This document shows, piece after piece, positions 17,590-29,254 of a stretch of 64,000 nucleotides of DNA; positions within the stretch are counted from its first letter, which is position 1; each line of letters begins with the position of its first letter. The notes beneath the pieces are model-generated. The model did not search any database and was not told the origin of the DNA. It saw only the letters and a program-made list of their open reading frames with translations. The position numbers and the translations under genes are program-made. The DNA comes from Williamsia sp. (GTDB taxonomy: Bacteria; Bacteroidota; Bacteroidia; Chitinophagales; Chitinophagaceae), in NCBI GenBank assembly GCA_015069695.1, contig JADCRZ010000001.1:124001-188000 (forward strand). The letters are read 5' to 3'.

Positions 17590-18348
17590 CTACAGGCTTG
17601 CCCATGCAACAAATTCTTCTTTGCTTGAAAATTGTTTATAGGTAAGCATCCGAAGTTGACCTTCCAGCTCTTCGCGGGACCAATTCTTTTCATGAATAAC
17701 AATCTCCGGTTCTTTGGTTTGTATGTTGGCAAATATCAGCAGCTGTGAGTTGACAAGCTGAAAGCCAAACCTTTCATTGTCAAGCCAGCCTGGCTTTGAA
17801 AATACATGGCTGCCGCCGAAGAAATCCAGAAAGGTAGCAAGAATAGGTACGTCGTAGATCCAGTTTTTATTCTGGTCGAAGAACTGGGCAGTAAGTGAGC
17901 ATTTTAGATTGCCTTCGTAAGGAAACTTCACGCGCGCTTTTAGACTTCTTTTTTTGTTTGCTTTTAGTGCTGAATACCAGATAAGATTACTATGATCTGC
18001 AACCGAATCCTCATAAGCCGTCTTGATAGCTGCAAGATTCCATCCTTCAATGGTGCCGATAGCTATCATTGATTCATAAATAATCCTGAGTCCGAGATCG
18101 ATTTTATCCGTATCACTCACCTGTTTGGAAGTGTCTACCGGATTTCTTATCCAATGATACTTGATGCTGCCATCTGTCCAGATTCTCTCTTTATCTCCAA
18201 GAAGGATGTTGACGCGGGTCCGGTATAGTCTTTTGTTGTATTCCAGGTTCTTCGAAAACAACAATATAGCCCGCTGGAAATTGTCTCCAAGCCAGTCGTG
18301 ATCAAAGCTTCCTTCAAAATAAACTGATATGTAGGGGGTAAATGTCAT
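17590..18348 (-). CDS. Hypothetical protein
   Basis: A 252-residue soluble protein without signal peptide, membrane segment or motif that I recognise. The first 65 residues read like a beta-rich domain (YISVYFEGSFDHDWLGDNFQ), the middle is helical, and the C-terminus ends in a helix (SREELEGQLRMLTYKQFSS). Aromatic residues are frequent, and composition is that of a normal expressed protein. It is divergent from the GH78 gene with 142 bases between. No function can be assigned. Confidence 0.6.
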   Translation of the reverse strand: MTFTPYISVYFEGSFDHDWLGDNFQRAILLFSKNLEYNKRLYRTRVNILLGDKERIWTDGSIKYHWIRNPVDTSKQVSDTDKIDLGLRIIYESMIAIGTIEGWNLAAIKTAYEDSVADHSNLIWYSALKANKKRSLKARVKFPYEGNLKCSLTAQFFDQNKNWIYDVPILATFLDFFGGSHVFSKPGWLDNERFGFQLVNSQLLIFANIQTKEPEIVIHEKNWSREELEGQLRMLTYKQFSSKEEFVAWASL

Positions 18349-18490
18349 GTAAGTTGTCAGTATATAACAATCTCAAACGTTCTTACTAAAAGGAAGTCGG
18401 GGTTCAACGGCATGAACGAAAGTACCTTAATAAAAAGTATTTCTCTATTCCCGCTTCCGGCCCGTACTTTGGGTTAAACAGAATAACTGT

Positions 18491-21184
18491 ATGCGTACAA
18501 TCTTCCGGGGAACCAGTCGGGCAAATGCAGTAGCCTGCCTCTTTTTGCTTCTGTGCGGGCCTGTTGCGTGGGGTCAATCAACCAGCAAGGCCGTAGTCGC
18601 AGGCATGCAATGCGAACACCTGGTCAGTCCCCTGGGCATAGACGCCGATCATCCCCGCCTTTCCTGGCTGATGGAAGACAGCAGCAGGGGAGCGGCTCAA
18701 ACAGCTTACCGCATTGTAGTGGGCAAAGATTCCTTGGCGGTGAGCAAACTGGCAGGAACAGCCTGGGATTCAAAGAAAACAGGTGGTAGTACCAACCTGG
18801 TCCTCTACCAGGGAAGCCGGCTCGAACCATTCACGCGCTATTTCTGGACCGTACAGCTATGGGATGCACAGGGTAAAGCCTTGCCGCGGAGCCCGGTATC
18901 TTATTTTGAAACAGGGATGAGAGGAGAGGCCAACTGGACAGGCACCTGGATAAGTGACCGGACAGACATCAACTTAGGGCCGGCGGGCTGTTTCAGAAAG
19001 AGGTTTTCTGCAGCTAAAAAGATCAGATCAGCAAGGGCTTATATCGCTGTGAGTGGGTTGTATGAGCTGTACCTGAACGGCAGCAAAGTGGGCGACCACA
19101 GGCTTGATCCCATGTACACCCGCTTCGACAGGCGTACGCTGTATGTAAGCTATGATGTGACCGCGCAACTTGGCATGGGCGAAAATGCCATTGGCGTGTT
19201 GCTGGGGAACGGCTGGTACAATCACCAACCCCTTGCCGTCTGGAATTTTGACCGCGCGCCCTGGCGCAACAGACCTGCTTTCTGCCTGGATCTGCGGATT
19301 ACTTACGAGGATGGCACCACGCAGGTGGTCAGCACCGATGATACCTGGAAAACGCATTTGGGCCCGGTGACCTTGAACAACATTTATACAGGAGAACACT
19401 ACGACAGCCGGCTGGAAATGCCGGGATGGAATACAACCGGTTTTGATGACAGGGACTGGCGCACAATCCAGCTTCGCGCAGCACCCTCCAGGCAGATCGT
19501 AAGCCAGGTGATGCATCCGATCAGGAATGTGGAAGAAGTGCCGGCCAAATCGGTCCGCCGGTTCAATGATACGGTCTGGCTGGCAGACCTGGGCCGCAAC
19601 ATTGCCGGTGTCTCAAAACTAAAACTGCAGGGCGACAGCGGCACGGTGGTGCGCATCAGGCATGGGGAAAGATTGTACCCCGATGGCCGGCTCGATCTGT
19701 CGAACATCGATGTTTACTACCGGCCAAAGGACAGCCTGGATCCTTTCCAAACCGATATCGTGATCTTAAACGGGAAAGGTCCGGTTGAACGGATGCCCCT
19801 GTTTAACTACAAAGGATTCCGGTATGTTGAGATCACCAGCAGCAAACCCCTTACCTTGAACAAGGAAGACATCACCGGCTATTTTATGCACAGCGATGTG
19901 CCGGCAGCGGGTGCGATCAGTTCTTCAGATACCCTTATCAACAAAATCTGGTGGGCCACCAACAACTCTTACCTGTCGAACCTGTTTGGCTACCCGACCG
20001 ATTGTCCGCAGCGCGAAAAAAACGGCTGGACGGGCGATGGACATTTTGCCATCGAAACCGGGCTTTTCAATTTTGACGGGATCACCATTTATGAAAAATG
20101 GCTGGCCGATCACCGCGACGAGCAACAGCCCAATGGGGTACTACCGGACATTATTCCCACCGGCGGCTGGGGTTATGGAAAGTCAAACGGAACAGACTGG
20201 ACCAGCACGATTGCCATCATACCCTGGAATCTCTATATGTTCTACGGCGACAGCAGGGCCCTGCAGGATAATTACAACAATATAAAGGCCTATGTTGATT
20301 ATGTTGACAGGATCAGTCCGGCCGGACTCACCCTGTTTGGCCGCGGCGACTGGGTGCCTGTAAAATCTACTTCTTCCCTGGAATATACCTCCTCGATTTA
20401 TTTTTATGTAGATGCTACGATCCTGGCGAAGGCCGCAAAATTGTTTCACCATGAAGCTGATTACAACCACTACAATGCCCTGGCCGGTAAGATCAGGAAA
20501 GCGATCAACGACAAGTATTTTAACATGGAAACCGCTGTCTATGCAAGCGGCGTGCAAACTGAATTAAGCATGGCCCTGCAGTGGGGCGTTGTTCCGGAGC
20601 AGTATAAAAACAGGGTGGCAGAAAACCTGGCCAAAAGAGTGGCTGCCGATGGCATGCACCTGGATGTAGGCGTGCTGGGAACAAAGGCCATCCTCAATGC
20701 CCTGAGCAACAACGGACAGGCAGAAACTGCTTACAAGCTGGCCGCGCAGAACACCTATCCTTCCTGGGGCTGGTGGATCGTAAACGGGGCGACGACCTTG
20801 TATGAGAACTGGAACATCCAGGCCGCCCGCGATATTTCCCTGAACCACATGATGTTTGGGGAGATCGGCGGCTGGTTCTTCAAAGGCCTGGGCGGCATCA
20901 AGCCCGATGAACAGCATCCCGGATTCAAGCGGGTATTGCTGCAGCCGAACTTTGTAGAGGGACTGTCTTTTTTTACAGCCAGCCACGATGGCCCGTATGG
21001 CAGGATCTTGTCTTCCTGGAAAAAGGAAGCGCGGGCTGTTATCTACTCCGTCACTATTCCGGCCAATTCAACGGCAACAATTTCCTTTCCGCTTAAAGCG
21101 GGGCAAAAGGCTTACCTGGACGGGAAAGAGGTTTCAGGTGTATTCAACATCAAAGCAGGCAGTTACCGGTTTGTAATCAAATAG
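18491..21184 (+). CDS. Alpha-L-rhamnosidase, GH78
   Basis: An 897-residue secreted enzyme that releases terminal alpha-L-rhamnose from pectin side chains or plant glycosides. A signal peptide (ACLFLLLCGPVAWGQ) is followed by the GH78 N-terminal Ig-like domain (HLVSPLGIDADHPRLSWLM), the bacterial rhamnosidase N domain (AYIAVSGLYELYLNGSKVGD), the concanavalin-like domain, and the (alpha/alpha)6 barrel. The catalytic region contains YPTDCPQREKNGWTGDGHFA (about residues 498-517), the signature with the general-acid carboxylates. The C-terminal domain near GLSFFTASHDGPYGRILSSW is complete. A terminator follows, then a beta-galactosidase; together they suit an arabinogalactan or rhamnogalacturonan chain. 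Confidence 0.95.
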   Translation: MRTIFRGTSRANAVACLFLLLCGPVAWGQSTSKAVVAGMQCEHLVSPLGIDADHPRLSWLMEDSSRGAAQTAYRIVVGKDSLAVSKLAGTAWDSKKTGGSTNLVLYQGSRLEPFTRYFWTVQLWDAQGKALPRSPVSYFETGMRGEANWTGTWISDRTDINLGPAGCFRKRFSAAKKIRSARAYIAVSGLYELYLNGSKVGDHRLDPMYTRFDRRTLYVSYDVTAQLGMGENAIGVLLGNGWYNHQPLAVWNFDRAPWRNRPAFCLDLRITYEDGTTQVVSTDDTWKTHLGPVTLNNIYTGEHYDSRLEMPGWNTTGFDDRDWRTIQLRAAPSRQIVSQVMHPIRNVEEVPAKSVRRFNDTVWLADLGRNIAGVSKLKLQGDSGTVVRIRHGERLYPDGRLDLSNIDVYYRPKDSLDPFQTDIVILNGKGPVERMPLFNYKGFRYVEITSSKPLTLNKEDITGYFMHSDVPAAGAISSSDTLINKIWWATNNSYLSNLFGYPTDCPQREKNGWTGDGHFAIETGLFNFDGITIYEKWLADHRDEQQPNGVLPDIIPTGGWGYGKSNGTDWTSTIAIIPWNLYMFYGDSRALQDNYNNIKAYVDYVDRISPAGLTLFGRGDWVPVKSTSSLEYTSSIYFYVDATILAKAAKLFHHEADYNHYNALAGKIRKAINDKYFNMETAVYASGVQTELSMALQWGVVPEQYKNRVAENLAKRVAADGMHLDVGVLGTKAILNALSNNGQAETAYKLAAQNTYPSWGWWIVNGATTLYENWNIQAARDISLNHMMFGEIGGWFFKGLGGIKPDEQHPGFKRVLLQPNFVEGLSFFTASHDGPYGRILSSWKKEARAVIYSVTIPANSTATISFPLKAGQKAYLDGKEVSGVFNIKAGSYRFVIK

Positions 21185-21210
21185 GGGCGTGGTTTATTGC
21201 ACCTGAATCA

Positions 21211-21239
21211 GGGGGATTTATTATTTTATCCCCCCTTTT
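21211..21239 (+). terminator. Terminator after the GH78 gene
   Basis: GGGGGAT at 21211-21217 pairs with ATCCCCC at 21228-21234, followed by C and TTTTA. It lies 27 bases after the GH78 stop and separates this gene from the GH2 gene. Confidence 0.6.
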
Positions 21240-21303
21240 ATAAGAATAACCCCCTGAATAGACAGGATCTTTATATGCTATTTTGCAGACTATATATTGG
21301 TAA

Positions 21304-24426
<3,123 letters not shown>

Positions 24427-24714
24427 GGGGGGCTTTAATGGGCCTTCTGTTAGCGTGTCAGCGGTCGCTCTGCTTGCTGGTAGCGGATGGGGCTGAAAGG
24501 GTTTACCCGGGTGTTCTGTCAGGGCGTAGGAGCAGCCACCGCATGTAGGACCTGACACTGGACTGCCTGCAAGTTCCGGCAGATTAAAAATGCCAAGCCG
24601 GCGTGCGAAGAACAGTATTTTCATTAATTTGGCCTTAGCGGGCGGATCAGCATTGCCTGCGCAATTGCTGCAACCATTCAGCGTTGTATGCAATCAGAAC
24701 AAAGAGATTCTAAA

Positions 24715-25149
24715 ATGGCACAGATAAAGCAGACCATCCAGATAGGACAGATACAACTCAATTTTCTCCTCGACGGTGATGATACAGGCAACAGCCTGGT
24801 AATGTTTGAATTTGTTATCCCCGAAGGAGCAAAAGTGCCTGTTCCACACTATCACAAGGAAGTAGATGAAGTCATCTATGGATTAGCTGGTATAACCAGC
24901 ACAACAGTTGATGGAAAAACAATCGAAATTGGTGCCGGTGACCGGATGTTCATCCCCAAAGGAGCAGTGCACCACCACGACAACCGCCACAAGGAAACCG
25001 CCAAATCACTCATCATTCTAACACCCGCTACTATTGGTCCAGCTTACTTTAAGGAATTGAGTGAACTGATACAACCGGGCCTCCCACCGGATCCGGTTAA
25101 AGCAAAGGAAATCATGTTGCGCCATGGCCTTGTTCCCGCTCAGCCTTAG
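24715..25149 (+). CDS. Cupin domain protein
   Basis: A 144-residue small cupin. Cupin motif one is PVPHYHKEVDEVIYGLAG (about residues 45-62), with two histidines and a glutamate for metal binding; motif two is IGAGDRMFIPKGAVHHHDNR (about 73-92). An in-frame ATG at 24688 would add nine polar residues and cannot be excluded. The C-terminal 40 residues (TPATIGPAYFKELSELIQPG) match quercetin-dioxygenase-like cupins of Bacteroidota. Cytoplasmic. Not part of an obvious operon; the plus-strand TPR fragment and minus-strand monooxygenase follow. Confidence 0.85.
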   Translation: MAQIKQTIQIGQIQLNFLLDGDDTGNSLVMFEFVIPEGAKVPVPHYHKEVDEVIYGLAGITSTTVDGKTIEIGAGDRMFIPKGAVHHHDNRHKETAKSLIILTPATIGPAYFKELSELIQPGLPPDPVKAKEIMLRHGLVPAQP

Positions 25150-25278
25150 CACCTGCACACAACAGCGCTTTATAAGCAAGCGCAGTGGAAGCAAGGGTAA
25201 TTGTCAATTGTCAGCTTCTTCTATATACCCCCATTATATCAAACGGCAGCGGCCGTAAACAAGCGGCTTCACAATATG

Positions 25279-25393
25279 CGGCTAAGCAGTGTGATAAATC
25301 ATTGGCAAATTGTAAAAGGGCTTTGGATCTTAATAAGAACAATGCCAATGCAAAGCAGTTGCTTCAGCTGCTGAGCGGTAAATTAAAACTAAA
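25279..25393 (+). pseudogene. TPR tail fragment
   Basis: About 38 residues in one frame contain CKRALDLNKNNANAKQLL, the last TPR helix pair typical of the C-terminus of Bacteroidota serine hydrolases and related proteins (family form: a lysine-rich helix, then LNPNNANA). Nothing upstream continues the domain. It is the end of a deleted gene, lying against the 3' end of the Tet(X)-like gene. Confidence 0.4.
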
Positions 25394-26519
25394 GAACAAA
25401 TTCCTGGAAAGAAAACCCGGTCCGGTGCATCTCTGTTTCATTCTTTGTTGATGCAGTCTGTGCTTTGGCGGCGTAAGCCATCATTTGCCGCTCGTAGTCG
25501 CTGATGGCTGCCTGGATGGTTTCATGCTGTCCGTTCGTCAGGTTGTCAAACAAGATAGTGGCGTCCAGCAGGCCGGTATTGACGCCCTGGCCGGCAAAGG
25601 GCGGCATGAGGTGGGCGGCATCTCCGATCAGCGTAACCGGCAGGGGACGGTCATTTTTCCAGGGTTCATCCAGTGGCAGCTTTCTGGCAGGCAAGCCCCA
25701 GAATGGCGTGGTGGCGCTGAACAATTCTTTGTAGCATGCATGCCAGGAAGACAACATATCAGATAAGAATACGGCGATGCTGCCGGTATCTGCGAAATTC
25801 AAGTTGTTGTTCTGCAGCCAGTCTTCCTCCTTCCTGAACGTTACAATATAGCTTAGGATGTTATTGTTGCGGGGGTTGGCTACCAGGAGGTTTCCCTTCC
25901 CTGCTACCATAAGAATGTTGCCGCCGCAAAGCTGGTAAAAGGCAGGACAATTTATGTCTGGTTGCAGCACATCACCCTGTATGATAAAGGTACCTGTATA
26001 CTCAACTGCTGCATCGGTGACCCATTTTCTTACACCGGACATTCCGCCATTCGCTCCGATCACGAGATCTGCCGTTGCAGCCGGTCCCTTTTCGAATTGC
26101 AACTGCCATTTCCCCTTTTTTTCTTCGAGTTCGGTCAGCTTCCTGTCCCATACCACCGTGTTGCTGGCCAGGCTGTTGAGCAGCATCTTTCTCAGCTCGT
26201 TCCTGTTTATCTCGGGATTGTCATAAAGCTCTTCCGGGGCAGGTTTTTTAGAGAACAGCACATGCCCTTGTTCGTCTGCAATGGTTCTTCCCATGGGTAT
26301 TGCCAATGCATAATAGCTTTCCAGCAATCCGGCTTTTTGAAGGGCATCTTGCCCCGAACCTTTGTGCAGGTCAAGTGTACCGCCCCAAATCCTTGTTTGT
26401 GCGTCCCTGTCCCTTTCGTAAACAGTTACGTCTATCCCTGCTTGTTGTAGAAGGCGCGCCATTGTTAATCCGACCGGCCCGGCACCGATGACAGCCACTT
26501 TTTTATTTTTCAGCAACAT
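25389..26519 (-). CDS. Tet(X)-family FAD-dependent monooxygenase
   Basis: A 376-residue flavoprotein monooxygenase close to the tetracycline-inactivating enzyme Tet(X), by memory of that sequence. FAD-binding GAGPVG at 12-17, WGGTLDLHKGSGQDAL at 45-60, PEINRNELR at 102-110, and GDAAHLMPPFAGQGVNTG at 299-316 all agree. Tet(X) hydroxylates tetracyclines at C11a with NADPH and oxygen. Of three substrate contacts known in Tet(X) (Gln192, Arg213, His234), the glutamine is kept (Q181), but the arginine aligns with I202 and the histidine with S223. The start matches the short N-terminus of the family. Substrate may therefore differ. Next to a broken AraC gene; no mobile element visible. Confidence 0.88.
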   Translation of the reverse strand: MLLKNKKVAVIGAGPVGLTMARLLQQAGIDVTVYERDRDAQTRIWGGTLDLHKGSGQDALQKAGLLESYYALAIPMGRTIADEQGHVLFSKKPAPEELYDNPEINRNELRKMLLNSLASNTVVWDRKLTELEEKKGKWQLQFEKGPAATADLVIGANGGMSGVRKWVTDAAVEYTGTFIIQGDVLQPDINCPAFYQLCGGNILMVAGKGNLLVANPRNNNILSYIVTFRKEEDWLQNNNLNFADTGSIAVFLSDMLSSWHACYKELFSATTPFWGLPARKLPLDEPWKNDRPLPVTLIGDAAHLMPPFAGQGVNTGLLDATILFDNLTNGQHETIQAAISDYERQMMAYAAKAQTASTKNETEMHRTGFSFQEFVL

Positions 26520-26523
26520 GATT

Positions 26524-26900
26524 TTACATGGTTTGATTGCGCTGCAAAATTCTGACGGAGCCAGGGAATAGAATAGTAAAAATCAGCCGTTCTTTGAATT
26601 GCCAGAAATCGTTTGAAATATACTTTCCTTCATTCAGCACGTCTTTGATTGAACTTCCTAACAAGTACTCCACTGCCGGCAGCTTAAAGCCGATAGAAGC
26701 CATTTTTGTGCCTGCTGTGATGGTTACCTGGTTGGGACCTGTCTCAATACCCCTCACGGAGATTTCCCGGTTGGCTCCGTTTGTTTTCAACAGGTTCAGG
26801 TCAACCATTCCATTGGCAGCACTGTAGACGGAATATCTTTCCCGGTGTTGTTTTCCAGCATCCAGAAGCTGTGAACGAAATGCGCAATGGAAGCGTCCGG
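26524..26900 (-). pseudogene. Broken AraC-type regulator, sensor domain only
   Basis: Two frames together give an AraC-type sensor. The first (about 26819-26900) reads DASIAHFVHSFWMLENNTGK and then IPSTVLP; the second continues as NGMVDLNLLKTNGANREISV and TKMASIGFKLPAVEYLLGSS. One base is missing at the join near 26820, and no start codon precedes the first part. The DNA-binding half is gone: the frame ends soon after the sensor domain. The gene once lay directly upstream of the Tet(X)-like gene on the same strand and may have been its regulator. Confidence 0.6.
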
Positions 26901-26906
26901 CTAAAT

Positions 26907-27048
26907 TTATAAATAAAAATCCATTATTTTTCTGTCTGGCAGATGGTTAATTGCTACTACGACCAGTTCTGCGATAGGCAGCAGCCAAAGAAGAAAATAA
27001 GACGTTTCATAAAATCTGTTTACCTGTTCTGGTGATTTCAACAGTTTT
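26907..27048 (-). pseudogene. Possible membrane protein fragment
   Basis: An open stretch of about 46 codons without a start codon contains a hydrophobic helix, FLLWLLPIAELVVVAINHLP. It follows the gene at 27058 and precedes the AraC remnant. It could be a remnant of a membrane protein; the length is too short to be sure. Confidence 0.22.
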
Positions 27049-27057
27049 GCTTCTTAT

Positions 27058-27672
27058 CTAAGGTGAGCTTGCTTTGCGGTGCTTCCCGATCAATTTGTTT
27101 ACCTCATCCGTAAACAAATAATCCGGATTTTCAACTTGGTGTCCGTTTGCAATAAACCATCTCTTTAACCGATCGTACGTTTCATAACCAGCGTTTATAT
27201 AATTAAATGCTTCAGTTTCCATGTATAAGCAGCTTAAGCATACATTCAAGGTAGAAACAATCTTTCCGGATTGGTCATAAAAAACAAGCGCATCCCGGTA
27301 TTCTGGTGCGCACAGAAGTTTCAGTTCATCTCTGGTGTCTGTTTCCAAGATCTGCCTGAACGCATGAACCTGGGTGTCATCGTGTCTGAAAGTATTTATT
27401 TTGTTGCTGGAGAAATGGAAATTTCCCGCCTTGTCAACCAGATAGTGCGTGTCGGCTAAAAGCCTGGTTAGCTCTTTGTAACGCTGGTCTTCTTGTGAAC
27501 CGGCGTTTTCCCGCCCATGTTTGCTGGTTTTTAGCTGCTCGTATTCAGCAGATAACATTTCTAGGCTGCTCTCGTATTCTTTGCCGCGACAGAATGAGTA
27601 AGTCTCCATGAAATCGAATTGGAGTCCGCTGATATAGTCAATGGCTGATGTGTATCTGTATCGTTCCTGCAT
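27058..27672 (-). CDS. Hypothetical protein
   Basis: A 204-residue cytoplasmic protein with no domain that I can name. Charged helices predominate in the first 90 residues (YESSLEMLSAEYEQLKTSKH), followed by a beta-rich part with VFYDQSGKIVSTLNVCLSCL at about 129-148; the two cysteines CLSC are three apart and might bind a metal. The last 40 residues are helical. No signal peptide. The spacer to the DinB-like gene upstream on the same strand is 85 bases, so the two may be co-transcribed. Confidence 0.55.
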   Translation of the reverse strand: MQERYRYTSAIDYISGLQFDFMETYSFCRGKEYESSLEMLSAEYEQLKTSKHGRENAGSQEDQRYKELTRLLADTHYLVDKAGNFHFSSNKINTFRHDDTQVHAFRQILETDTRDELKLLCAPEYRDALVFYDQSGKIVSTLNVCLSCLYMETEAFNYINAGYETYDRLKRWFIANGHQVENPDYLFTDEVNKLIGKHRKASSP

Positions 27673-27757
27673 GTGGTTGCGTGTTGTTGTACAAGATCCG
27701 CGAGTAAGGTAATCAATAAGCCGCTTCCGTATACTTGTAGCGTGTTTTGCCGGGCTT

Positions 27758-28183
27758 TTATGACCTGTCGGTCAAAGTTGGAGGTGGTACAATGCCGCAA
27801 AACCTGAGGTAAAGTGCCATTTGTCCATAATGCTCATTGGCATGCGTTAAGGCATAGAATGCAAGATCAAGCTTGGCCAGTTTCCTCCAGCGGAACTGGA
27901 CCTGTTCCATGGCATTTGATGTGGTAAGACCGGCAATGGCTTTCCGGCCAACAGCAAAGGAGCTTTTCAGATACGCGATAACATCTTTTTTTGTTTGAAT
28001 GCTTTTCGGACCATTCACGTCTTCAATGTCGTTTCGAACCGAGTCGCCTGTGATGGCACTCCAGATCAGGATATTATCAGTGGCCAGATGCACAATTTGT
28101 CCGGCAAAGGTTCTGACCCCTTTAAAGTCGCTGTTCTTTATAGGGAGACTTGCAGGCGTAAAGTTGTATTTGTTTTCAGGCAT
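27758..28183 (-). CDS. DinB family protein, 5' truncated
   Basis: A 141-residue DinB/YfiT-like four-helix protein. The start MPENKYNFTPA corresponds to an internal family motif, and the open frame continues upstream to about 28279 with residues of the first DinB helix (AIERQFNKIESDILSSAQA) but has no ATG before a stop. Family members normally start 30-50 residues earlier, often with a signal peptide. Two candidate metal histidines, HLATDN near 32 and HANEHYGQ near 114-121, remain. The protein is either made in short form or is a pseudogene. Function of the family is metal-dependent thiol transfer or unknown. Confidence 0.6.
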   Translation of the reverse strand: MPENKYNFTPASLPIKNSDFKGVRTFAGQIVHLATDNILIWSAITGDSVRNDIEDVNGPKSIQTKKDVIAYLKSSFAVGRKAIAGLTTSNAMEQVQFRWRKLAKLDLAFYALTHANEHYGQMALYLRFCGIVPPPTLTDRS

Positions 28184-28311
28184 GGCCTGTGCGCTAGATA
28201 AAATGTCGCTTTCTATTTTGTTGAACTGCCGCTCGATGGCCGATGTAATTGATTCTGCCTGGCTTGTTCTAAACAGCTGCTAACCGGTGGCTGTTTCCGG
28301 CCAGTTGTTAC

Positions 28312-29076
28312 TCAGTTCCATATTTCATTCTTTTCTGTCAGTATGATTGGCTTGCCATCGGTAACTACAATGGTATGTTCGTGTTGTGCCATAAAACCTC
28401 CTTTATTGCCTACCATGGTCCAGCCATCAGACAAGGTTTGGGCATATGTTGAGGTGGTGGATATAAACGTTTCAATGGCAACAACCGCGTTTTTCCTGAA
28501 CCTGGTCTGGTTTGACCGGTCCCTGTAATTGGCTATTTCACTGGGTGCTTCGTGCAGACTTCTGCCTATGCCATGCCCCGTCAGGTTCTTGATTACTTTG
28601 TAGCCCTGTTTCTTTGCTTCTGTTTCGATCAGGTAGCCTATGTCTGAAATGCGGACGCCTCCTTTGATGCAGTAGATGGCTTTGTGCAGGATAGACTTTG
28701 AAGCGTCTATCAGTTTTTGGTGTTGATGAATGTCTCTTCCAAGCACAAAAGAGCTTCCATTGTCTGACCAGAACCCGTCAAGCTCGGCTGAAACATCAAT
28801 ATTGACCAGGTCGCCTTCTTTCAATATTCTGTTGTTGGACGGGATGCCGTGGCAAAATTCATTGTTCACGCTGATGCAGGTCCAGCCAGGAAAACCGTAG
28901 GTGAGATAGGGTGCTGATCTGGCCCCGAAATCAGCCAGTATTTCTGCGCCGTAATTGTCTAATTGTTTGGTTGTGATACCCGGCCGGGCATAGTCTCTCA
29001 TTTCTTTCAGCGTGCAGGCAACGGCTTCGCTTGCCTTTTGCATGCCGGTCAGTTCTGTTTCTGCTGATATTGACAT
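28312..29076 (-). CDS. map: Methionine aminopeptidase, type I
   Basis: A 254-residue type I methionine aminopeptidase that removes the N-terminal methionine from new proteins. The start at MSISAETELTGMQKA was preferred to the long frame that opens at 29361, because it matches family N-termini. Metal ligands: aspartates in DLVNIDVSAELDGFWSDNGS (about 101-120), histidine in LTGHGIGRSLHEAP, glutamate in VVAIETFIST, and the last glutamate in MAQHEHTIVV. HGIPSNN holds the substrate histidine. It is not in a ribosomal protein operon, so it is likely a second, non-essential copy. The AraC gene at 29255 lies upstream on the same strand. Confidence 0.92.
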   Translation of the reverse strand: MSISAETELTGMQKASEAVACTLKEMRDYARPGITTKQLDNYGAEILADFGARSAPYLTYGFPGWTCISVNNEFCHGIPSNNRILKEGDLVNIDVSAELDGFWSDNGSSFVLGRDIHQHQKLIDASKSILHKAIYCIKGGVRISDIGYLIETEAKKQGYKVIKNLTGHGIGRSLHEAPSEIANYRDRSNQTRFRKNAVVAIETFISTTSTYAQTLSDGWTMVGNKGGFMAQHEHTIVVTDGKPIILTEKNEIWN

Positions 29077-29254
29077 CGTTGTTCTGTTGTGTATGTGGTT
29101 GCCGGTCTTCGATGCATGCCGGCCCGCACGGTGCAGGCCCGCGCATGCGGATCCAAGGTAGGTATAAAAACGCATTGTTTTCAAACCTTGCCGGGCTCTA
29201 CCTGCTGACAGCAGCGGCTGTGCGTTGCCGCAGGCGCTGGTTGCAATGTGGGTA

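Noticed and set aside
24517-24557. Inverted repeat TGTCAGG / CCTGACA in the spacer after the GH2 gene
   Set aside because: Seven-base arms with a 27-base loop are expected by chance in a spacer of this size; no riboswitch fold was recognised.
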